Of a stretch of 11,876 bases of DNA, positions 1 to 6,311 are shown in pieces. The position numbers were made by a program, and so were the translations under genes. The notes below the pieces were generated by a model. The model saw only the letters and a program-made list of their open reading frames with translations. It did not search any database and had not been told where the DNA came from. Source of the stretch: Planctomycetaceae bacterium (GTDB lineage Bacteria; Planctomycetota; Planctomycetia; Planctomycetales; Planctomycetaceae). Numbering within the stretch: the first letter of the stretch is position 1; every line of letters begins with the position of its first letter. The stretch is taken from positions 1 to 11,876 of the forward strand of contig WFOZ01000130.1 of NCBI GenBank assembly GCA_015487825.1, given 5' to 3'.

Positions 1-1491
1 ATCGTATTCCAGACGGATTTCGATACGCCGCAACAACGCACAGCATGGTCGCGGGCGAGCTTTGCCAAGTGGGAAACTGGTTATCAGGAGACGACGTCGT
101 TGTGCATCACGGTTCCAGTGACTCGGGCGCAGAACGGAAACATGATTCACCTGCCGTTGGACCTGACACGCTATCGCGGCTGCCGCTTGCTGCTGGAGTG
201 CGTGGCGAAAGCGGAAAACGCCACCAAGCCGTCACAGTCATATCTGGGCGTCAAATTCATGCTGCATTACCAGTCAGAAACAGCCGGGCCGTTCTGGCAG
301 AATCCGAACGGCGTGTTTGGTTCGTTCGACTGGCGCACGTTGCGTTTCATCGCGACGATTGCGCCCGATGCCACGGGCGGCCAGCTTGAACTCGGCTTGC
401 AAGGCAGTTCCGGCAAGATCTGGTTTGATGCAATCAAAATCACGGTCTTCAAGGGGCCTTTGCCGAAACGTCCTGAACCACCGACCAATCCCGGGCCCGT
501 TTTCAAGGGGCACAACTTACCCCGGCTGCGCGGCGTGATGTCGCCCAACACGTTTCGCGACGAAGACCTGCGTCTGCTTGGTATGGAGTGGAACGCCAAT
601 GTTATTCGCTGGCAGATCACTCGCAACTGGGGCCGCGCCGACACTGATCGTGATCTGGCAGAGTATGACCGCTGGCTGGAAAGCGAACTGGAAGATCTGG
701 ACAAGGTGCTCGACGCCTGCCGCCGTTATGGCCTCAAAGTCGTTGTGGACATGCACTCGCCGCCGGGTGGTCGTCATAAGAATAAGGACCTGGCGATTTT
801 CCACGAACCGGTTTATCAGGACCACTATGTGAAACTGTGGGAGAAGATCGCGCGGCGATACAAAGGGCAACCCGCCATCTGGGGATACGATTTGGTGAAC
901 GAACCCGTGCAAAACCTCCCCTCGCCGCCGGGCGTTGCGGACTATCTGGAAACTCAGGTGCGAGCCGCCAAGGCCATTCGCGCCATCGACCCGGACATGC
1001 CCATCTTCATCGAAGCAAGTCAGTGGGACTCAGCCGATGGTTTCCGCGAACTGGTACCGGTCGACGTAACGAACGTGATCTATCAGGTTCACATGTACGT
1101 GCCTGGTCAGTTCACGCATCAGGGCGTTCACGACAAAGTGATCGGCATTACCTATCCCGGCAAGATCGGCAACATCCAGTGGAACAAGCAGCAACTCCGA
1201 AAGGTGCTCGCTCCAGTGAGAGAGTTTCAGCTTGCGTACAATGTACACATTTTCGTGGGAGAGTTCAGCGCCATTCGCTGGGCACCCGGTGCGGAGATTT
1301 ATCTGCGGGACTGTATCGAACTGTTTGAAGAGTACGGCTGGGATTGGACATATCACGCTTACCGCGAATGGGACGGCTGGAGTGTCGAACACAGCAACTC
1401 CCCCGAAGATCATCAACCAACCAAAAATCCCACAGACCGAAAAAAACTACTGCTGGACTGGTTCGCACGCAACAAAAAACCAACCCGGTAG
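1..1491 (+). CDS. GH5-type glycoside hydrolase (cellulase-like), 5' end missing
   Basis: Frame 1 is open from the first base to a TAG at 1489-1491 (496 codons), so the start and any signal peptide lie outside the window. Codons 1-147 look like a galactose-binding-like beta-sandwich, possibly carbohydrate binding. A Pro-rich linker follows, then a (beta/alpha)8 barrel. The barrel shows the GH5 active-site set: Arg203 in VIRW, His252 in VDMHSPPG, Asn300-Glu301 in LVNEP (acid/base), His364 in QVHMY, Glu421 in VGEFS (nucleophile) and Trp457 in YREWDGW. Family knowledge suggests retaining hydrolysis of beta-1,4- or beta-1,3-glucan or mannan; the substrate cannot be read from sequence. Sampled 60-base lines are about 50-58% G+C, against 43-48% in neighbouring genes, so recent acquisition is possible. 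It converges on the propeller operon with a 27-base gap. Confidence 0.88.
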   Translation: MVFQTDFDTPQQRTAWSRASFAKWETGYQETTSLCITVPVTRAQNGNMIHLPLDLTRYRGCRLLLECVAKAENATKPSQSYLGVKFMLHYQSETAGPFWQNPNGVFGSFDWRTLRFIATIAPDATGGQLELGLQGSSGKIWFDAIKITVFKGPLPKRPEPPTNPGPVFKGHNLPRLRGVMSPNTFRDEDLRLLGMEWNANVIRWQITRNWGRADTDRDLAEYDRWLESELEDLDKVLDACRRYGLKVVVDMHSPPGGRHKNKDLAIFHEPVYQDHYVKLWEKIARRYKGQPAIWGYDLVNEPVQNLPSPPGVADYLETQVRAAKAIRAIDPDMPIFIEASQWDSADGFRELVPVDVTNVIYQVHMYVPGQFTHQGVHDKVIGITYPGKIGNIQWNKQQLRKVLAPVREFQLAYNVHIFVGEFSAIRWAPGAEIYLRDCIELFEEYGWDWTYHAYREWDGWSVEHSNSPEDHQPTKNPTDRKKLLLDWFARNKKPTR

Positions 1492-1518
1492 CGATGCCTC
1501 CGGTTCGCGTTTATTCCT

Positions 1519-2898
1519 TCACGGTTTGAGCCGGACATCAACACAGGCCAACGTACCATCTGCACCGCGGCAGTAGATGAGGCCGTTGCAGAGAGTGGGG
1601 ACGGTCCAGCATTGTTCGTGCATTACTCGTACTCTGCCCAGTTCGTGGAACGCATCGGGCGTTAGTTTTGCCAGCACTAAATCTCCGGTATCGCTGAGTA
1701 CGATAAGATGGTCTTTGGTCGCGGTCAGTGCGCCGCAGCCCAGGTCTCGCTGTTCCCAGGCAATCTGACCGGTTTTCCAGTCGATGCAGTTAACGGTGAC
1801 CGTTCTCGGATTGTGCGAATTACCATCTACGCCATAGAGATATCCTTCATGCAACACACACGAATTCATGTGGTTACGCATATTTTTATTTTTGTAGACT
1901 TCGGTCAGTTCCTTGCCATCGAAATTGAGCAGAGTACAGCCGATGTTGTAACCGGTGGAAATAAAGAGTTGTCCGTTGTGCCAGATTGGTGTCGTTGAAT
2001 TTGTTTTGTAAGGAGAATCCCAGGGAACAAATGTAACTTCTTTATGACTGGTCATATCAATAACCGAAATTCCTTCGTTGGTCAGATCGCAAAGGTACGG
2101 TTTGTTATTGAATGTGAACAGTTCGGGAGTGCCGTAACCGGGCATACGCGGGCGGGTTTTCCATTTGATTTTTCCGGTTTGTTTATCGACGCCAACAACC
2201 GAACCGGCTTCAAAGATAATTTCATCACCATTAAGAATTGCAGAGCAGGAAAATCCCCATTCAGGCAGTTCGATATCGAGTTCTTTCTGCAGTGAAATCG
2301 TCCAGATGATTTCGCCATCTTTCGCTTTTACTTTGCGGACCTCTCCTTCACGGGAATTGAAATAGACAAATTCGCCATCAATGGTTGGTGTTGCACAGGG
2401 GCCGCCTTTGTGAAGGTGATCGAGCAGAATACAGGGGTACGATTTCGACCAGAGTTCTTTCCCGGTGACGGCATCGAAGCACCACATTGTTTCTGTTTCG
2501 GTACCGGCGGGGTGCCCCATGGTAAAGAGCCGTCCTTTATCGATGCTGACCGCACTGTAGCCGATTCCAATCTGATTGACCCAAATCGATTCAGGAGGTG
2601 TTTTCCAATCCGTATTCCAATCGGTTTCCTGCGACATACCATCTTTTTGAGGACCACGCCAGAAAGGCCAGTTGAATTTTTTCACAACGCTTTTTACGGG
2701 AATGACTTTTGTACCGGACGCTACCGTGTCTTCAGATGATCCCTTTTTATTGGTGTCTGTCTGTTTTTCAGAGGGGGCAACAGAACCGCAACCGGTAAAA
2801 AAGACCAGCAATATTGCAAATAATCCCCTGCTCGTCAGAGAGATTACTTTTGAACGAACAGGGGATATCACTGAAAGATTTGTATGAGGTTGAACCAT
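1519..2898 (-). CDS. PQQ-like beta-propeller lipoprotein
   Basis: 459 residues. A Lys/Arg-containing n-region and a hydrophobic stretch (about 25-36) end in the lipobox FTGC, with Cys37 as the predicted lipidated residue. A polar Ser/Thr/Lys linker (38-72) leads to WRGP at 80-83, a form of the W-x-x-FRGP opening seen in planctomycete PQQ-like proteins. Blade signatures of the form x-D-x-x-TG-x-x-x-W recur: CFDAVTGKELW, GVDKQTGKIKW, CIDWKTGQIAW. The protein should sit on the periplasmic side of a membrane. Family members usually act as scaffolds or assembly factors (BamB-like); nothing here shows that the cofactor PQQ is bound. It starts inside the stop codon of the upstream paralogue (TAATG) and lacks its own Shine-Dalgarno, so translation is probably coupled. 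A GTG at codon 10 is the only other start seen and is less attractive. Confidence 0.85.
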   Translation of the reverse strand: MVQPHTNLSVISPVRSKVISLTSRGLFAILLVFFTGCGSVAPSEKQTDTNKKGSSEDTVASGTKVIPVKSVVKKFNWPFWRGPQKDGMSQETDWNTDWKTPPESIWVNQIGIGYSAVSIDKGRLFTMGHPAGTETETMWCFDAVTGKELWSKSYPCILLDHLHKGGPCATPTIDGEFVYFNSREGEVRKVKAKDGEIIWTISLQKELDIELPEWGFSCSAILNGDEIIFEAGSVVGVDKQTGKIKWKTRPRMPGYGTPELFTFNNKPYLCDLTNEGISVIDMTSHKEVTFVPWDSPYKTNSTTPIWHNGQLFISTGYNIGCTLLNFDGKELTEVYKNKNMRNHMNSCVLHEGYLYGVDGNSHNPRTVTVNCIDWKTGQIAWEQRDLGCGALTATKDHLIVLSDTGDLVLAKLTPDAFHELGRVRVMHEQCWTVPTLCNGLIYCRGADGTLACVDVRLKP

Positions 2899-4247
2899 TA
2901 TTTTTGATTTTCTATACGATACAGTGCGGTGCGTGTTCGAATAAAGATTGCTTTTGCAAGCGGTGCAGGGGTTGCCATGCAGCCGTTATTGAGATGGTTC
3001 TCTGCGACAATGTTAAGAGTATCTCCCGGTTTAACAACGGTAGTTTTCCCTTTTTCGTCACAAAAGTAGATATGCCCCGCCGCATAAACAGGCGAAGCCG
3101 AGAACGTACCGCCGATACGATCCTGCCAGATTATTTCTCCGGATGCAGCATCGATACAGGAGACGATGCCGTTTTTATCCGCAACGGTGTAGATTCTCCC
3201 ATTAACCAACAACGGCGAAGGCTTGGAAGGCATCGCCCGTTTGACGACCCACGAAATATGCGTTTCGGTTATATTTCCTTTAGCCTGAAAAGGATTGACT
3301 GCAATAAGCTCTCCTTTACCAAAGCCGGTGCCAATGAAGATGTGCTTGCCATCGAACAAAGGGCGGTTGGCCGTCGAATGCTGTTTGAACTGAATCCACC
3401 AGAGTTCTTTGCCGGTTTCCGGTTCATAAGCAATGACTGCTTTGGCAAACGGACTCAATAACAGAGATTGCCCTTCAACTTCAAAAACAGCGGGCGTACC
3501 AAAGGCTTTTTTGTGATCGCCGTTGTCGGTTTCGTACAGATCCATGCGATCTTTTTTCCAGATCGTTTTCCCCGTCATTTTATCGAGAGCGACAATGTAC
3601 TGAAAATCGTAACCGTCGAAATGCACGATCATCATATTTTTATAAACGATGGGAGAAGACCCCGCGCCCCGCCAGTGATTACAGGGAAAATCCCGACGCT
3701 GCCAGATGACCCTGGCCGTTTTCACATCCAGACAGGCGGTGCCGTAAGTTCCGAAATGGACATAAACGCGATCGCCATCAATAACCGGCGTCGATGAGGC
3801 GTAACTGTTGGTGACATCAATGTCCTGGGGGTTTTCGTTAGTGAAAATCAGATTGTCATGGATGATTTTTCCGCTGTTGGCATCAACACAGACAGCGTAC
3901 ATTTTCTTGCCATCTTCTGTTGCGGTGGTAAGCCAGATTTGCCCCTCTGAAATAACCGGCGAGGACCAGCCCCGACCATGAATGGGGGTTTTCCAGACGA
4001 TGTTCTGATTTTTATCCTGCTCCTTTTCATCTTTGTTTGCTTCATGCCAACGAACAGGAGGCGTGGCTTTCAGGGCGAGTCCACTGCCGTTGGGACCGCG
4101 AAATTCTGTCCAGTCATTCTGAGCAGCAAGCGGGGAACAAACAGCAAAAAAAGTAAGAAGTAATCCCGGGAGAAACAGTCTCTCAAATTTATTTTTCGGG
4201 GAGCAAGTCGAAAAATTTGCGGGATAAACAAGGAGAGAGTTTTTCAT
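2898..4247 (-). CDS. secreted PQQ-like beta-propeller protein
   Basis: 449 residues, first gene of a two-gene operon. A long n-region (1-24) and hydrophobic core (25-41) end in a signal-peptidase I type site, SPLAA|QND, after Ala42. The mature part begins with WTEFRGPNGSG (Trp46, FRGP 49-52). Propeller blades follow, marked by CVDANSGKII, CLDVKTARVIW, ALDKMTGKTIW, AYEPETGKELW and CIDAASGEIIW. This is the standard planctomycete outer-membrane-biogenesis-like or PQQ-like repeat family; the partner or ligand is unknown. There is no Lys-rich or dehydrogenase-type active site that I can recognise, so an enzymatic role is not supported. The ATG at 4247 is not preceded by a good Shine-Dalgarno (the upstream bases read GATAGAAAC), and no better start is visible. 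Its TAA overlaps the next ATG by one base. Confidence 0.85.
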   Translation of the reverse strand: MKNSLLVYPANFSTCSPKNKFERLFLPGLLLTFFAVCSPLAAQNDWTEFRGPNGSGLALKATPPVRWHEANKDEKEQDKNQNIVWKTPIHGRGWSSPVISEGQIWLTTATEDGKKMYAVCVDANSGKIIHDNLIFTNENPQDIDVTNSYASSTPVIDGDRVYVHFGTYGTACLDVKTARVIWQRRDFPCNHWRGAGSSPIVYKNMMIVHFDGYDFQYIVALDKMTGKTIWKKDRMDLYETDNGDHKKAFGTPAVFEVEGQSLLLSPFAKAVIAYEPETGKELWWIQFKQHSTANRPLFDGKHIFIGTGFGKGELIAVNPFQAKGNITETHISWVVKRAMPSKPSPLLVNGRIYTVADKNGIVSCIDAASGEIIWQDRIGGTFSASPVYAAGHIYFCDEKGKTTVVKPGDTLNIVAENHLNNGCMATPAPLAKAIFIRTRTALYRIENQK

Positions 4248-4536
4248 GTTTCTATCGTTTCATTTTGGCCACACCGGAAAAAACAGACTCGCAAATAACA
4301 CTCAAATTCGCGTGCCACGGCTCTGTGAGCCGTGCGAACTGTTAATTACAAGGTTTCATTTGAATGATATCAACTCCAACGCATCACGGCTCACAGAGCC
4401 GTGGCACACGACTGAATCCTGCTGACATAAAAACGCCTCGCCAGTCTCTTTCAGTATCATATGCTTGCTATTTGCGCGCATCGTTGGCGAAGAACTTGTT
4501 GTTTATTTTTAATCGTGACAAACCAGCCACGCTGAA
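4248..4536. other. intergenic spacer between purF and the propeller operon
   Basis: No credible gene. All flanking genes run leftwards, so this is 3' of purF and 5' of the propeller operon. It holds the inverted REP-like pair at 4309-4410. Just after the purF stop there is only a short CAGC-GTG-GCTG hairpin without a T-run, so no classical terminator is seen. No convincing -35/-10 pair for the propeller operon was found. Confidence 0.7.
4309..4410. repeat. inverted pair of REP-like palindromes (BIME-like)
   Basis: Two copies of a perfect palindrome: CACGGCTC-TGT-GAGCCGTG at 4316-4334 and CACGGCTC-ACA-GAGCCGTG at 4385-4403. Each folds into an 8-bp hairpin with a 3-base loop. The flanks match as inverted copies (GTGC at 4312-4315, GCAC at 4404-4407), so the 26-base arms 4309-4334 and 4385-4410 are reverse complements with one mismatch, separated by 50 AT-rich bases. 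The arms can therefore form either two small hairpins or one long one. Placement between two transcription units is typical of REP/BIME elements, which can end or stabilise transcripts. From memory this palindrome is common in planctomycete genomes; I could not check. Confidence 0.85.
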
Positions 4537-6129
4537 TTACGAGCGGGTCGACATCACCGCGGAGATGTCGTAAGTGCGTTCGTTTTGCGTCGCTTCCGGG
4601 TTTTTGTTGTACTCCAGTGCGAGTTGATACAGTTCTTTACCCGCTTCAGTTGGATATTCAGAATTTACACAGGCTCTGCATAACTGCGACTTTTCGATGC
4701 CGATACTTTTGGCAAGCGTCTCAATTTGCAGGTATCGTAAAGAATCTGCACCGAGTGTCTGAGCCATTTTTCGTTCGACTTCAGGGGTCAGATTATGCCC
4801 TTCCATAAACTTTGGGGCAAACAGTTCGCTGATTTTTGACATATCGATCCCGTAAAAACAGGGAGCAATAATTGGCGGGCAGGCTACACGAACATGAACC
4901 TCTTTAGCTTTGCCACGAGTTCTTATCTGGTCAATCAGACCTCTCATTGTCGTCGAACGAACAATAGAATCCTCAACCAGAATAACTTTTCGTCCTTCAA
5001 AAACTTCAGGCAGGGGAGTGAATTTGGTGCGAACTTTATCGGCCCGGTTTTTCGATTCTATGAAAGTTCTGCCGACATAACGATTTCGCATTAGACCTTC
5101 CAGACAGGGAATGTTTAATTCGTAGGCCATTGCAGAGGCGGCTGGTTTGGCTGTGTCGGGGACGGGAACAACAATCGTATCTTCGTCGATTGTCAGTTCT
5201 TCCTGATTGGCCAGGTGCACTCCCAGATTAGTGCGGGAAAGATAGACACTGCGGTCATCAAGCGTACTGGCGACGTTGGCAAAGTAAATCCATTCGAAGA
5301 AGCAGTGGGCTTTGTGTGGGCTTTCTGCAAAACGGTGTTTTTCCAGTCTCCCATGCTGGATGAGAATCATCTCGCCCGGTTGAAGTGTTTTGATGTTCTC
5401 TACATCGAATCCCAGGTTCCACAGTGCAACCGACTCGCTTGCTGCTGCAAATAATGGCCCTTCTACTGCGTAACATAAAGGGCGGATGCCGAGAGGATCT
5501 CGCGCGATGAACATGTCACCCCGGGCATTCAGAAAGACAATGTTGTACGCACCATCGAGCTGCCGGGCCAGTCGCGACATTGTGCCGACCAGGTCACCAC
5601 GTCCATGGATGGAAAAATCCTGAGAAAGCAGGTGCATAATAATTTCAGTATCGGTTTCACGGGCCAGGTGGAAATCGTCCTGTGTTTCGATCTGTTCACG
5701 CAACTTCTGGTAATTAGCCAGTTGTCCATTGAACCCGAAACTGAACCATTTCGATTTTTGCACATGAGAACGTTCAAAAGGCTGTGCATAACTGCGGTCA
5801 TCGGTACCGCAAGTTGCATAGCGGACATGCCCGATAGCCGCCTGACCGTTGTATCTTTTGATAATTCGTTCCGCTTTTTCCCGGCGTCCAAGCCTGAAAA
5901 CTTCATTGACACTACCAACATCTTTGTAGGTTTTAATCAATTGTTTCCGCTTAGGATTGAAGCTGGTCATTCCGGCTGCAAGTTGGCCTCGATTCTGAAT
6001 ATCGAGTAACAGTCTGGGGATGAGACCGGCGACGCAATTTGGGTCGTTTTGTGGAGCGAGAGGAGAGATACCATCCTGTAGTAGATGGTAAATCGCGGCA
6101 ACGCCGCATTCGTGGTACAATTCCGCCAT
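4537..6129 (-). CDS. purF: amidophosphoribosyltransferase PurF, Fe-S class
   Basis: 530 residues. The enzyme transfers glutamine amide nitrogen to PRPP, the first committed step of purine synthesis in the cytosol. An N-terminal Ntn glutaminase domain starts at Cys8 (ECGVAAIY). A 7-residue propeptide, MAELYHE, would be removed to free it, which supports this start. Other glutaminase residues are Arg103 (GHVRYATCG), Asn134-Gly135 and Asp160. The phosphoribosyltransferase domain carries [14 protein letters not shown] and the PRPP loop [10 protein letters not shown] (386-394). Cys276, Cys424, Cys484 and Cys487 (CRAC) match the four ligands of the Bacillus-type [4Fe-4S] cluster, with spacings of 148, 60 and 3. 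Oddities: RPDS is replaced by NVAS, the loop Gly by Ser392, HNGN by FNGQ and RGQES by RGQLA. There is no clear Shine-Dalgarno. It appears to be a single-gene unit behind the terminator at 6243-6278. Confidence 0.9.
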   Translation of the reverse strand: MAELYHECGVAAIYHLLQDGISPLAPQNDPNCVAGLIPRLLLDIQNRGQLAAGMTSFNPKRKQLIKTYKDVGSVNEVFRLGRREKAERIIKRYNGQAAIGHVRYATCGTDDRSYAQPFERSHVQKSKWFSFGFNGQLANYQKLREQIETQDDFHLARETDTEIIMHLLSQDFSIHGRGDLVGTMSRLARQLDGAYNIVFLNARGDMFIARDPLGIRPLCYAVEGPLFAAASESVALWNLGFDVENIKTLQPGEMILIQHGRLEKHRFAESPHKAHCFFEWIYFANVASTLDDRSVYLSRTNLGVHLANQEELTIDEDTIVVPVPDTAKPAASAMAYELNIPCLEGLMRNRYVGRTFIESKNRADKVRTKFTPLPEVFEGRKVILVEDSIVRSTTMRGLIDQIRTRGKAKEVHVRVACPPIIAPCFYGIDMSKISELFAPKFMEGHNLTPEVERKMAQTLGADSLRYLQIETLAKSIGIEKSQLCRACVNSEYPTEAGKELYQLALEYNKNPEATQNERTYDISAVMSTRS

Positions 6130-6242
6130 CGGGAGGGGTTCCGAAGTATCTTTGAGAGAGTTCGAGCAGCAGAGAAAAACCGTATCATTTCAGCACGCTT
6201 TTGCATCATAACCAGCAGAGAGCAGGAATCCAAACGAGCCTT

Positions 6243-6278
6243 GAATAAAAAAGCCGGCTGATCCAAAACCAGCCGGCT
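6243..6278 (-). terminator. intrinsic terminator of the metalloprotease gene
   Basis: Read on the minus strand, AGCCGGCTG (6278-6270), a 9-base loop and CAGCCGGCT (6260-6252) form a perfect 9-bp GC-rich stem. TTTTTTATTC follows directly. It lies about 34 bases past the metalloprotease stop (6312) and about 110 bases before purF, so it separates the two units. Confidence 0.9.
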
Positions 6279-6311
6279 ACTAAGTCTTTTAATCATGCTA
6301 ACGCACTTTTT

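Noticed and set aside
1492..1518. Bidirectional terminator between the convergent GH5 and propeller genes
   Set aside because: The 27-base gap has no convincing stem with a T-run on either strand.
2823..2866. Inverted repeat ATCCCCTG...CAGGGGAT
   Set aside because: An 8-bp match with a 28-base loop inside the signal-peptide coding part of the lipoprotein gene; probably chance.
2814..3461. 215-residue plus-strand open frame inside the propeller operon
   Set aside because: It lies antisense to two well-supported beta-propeller genes, shows no recognisable domain and has a composition typical of a shadow frame.
1519..4247. PQQ-dependent dehydrogenase activity for the propeller proteins
   Set aside because: Only blade-type repeats are visible; no dehydrogenase active-site or cytochrome motif (CxxCH) was found.
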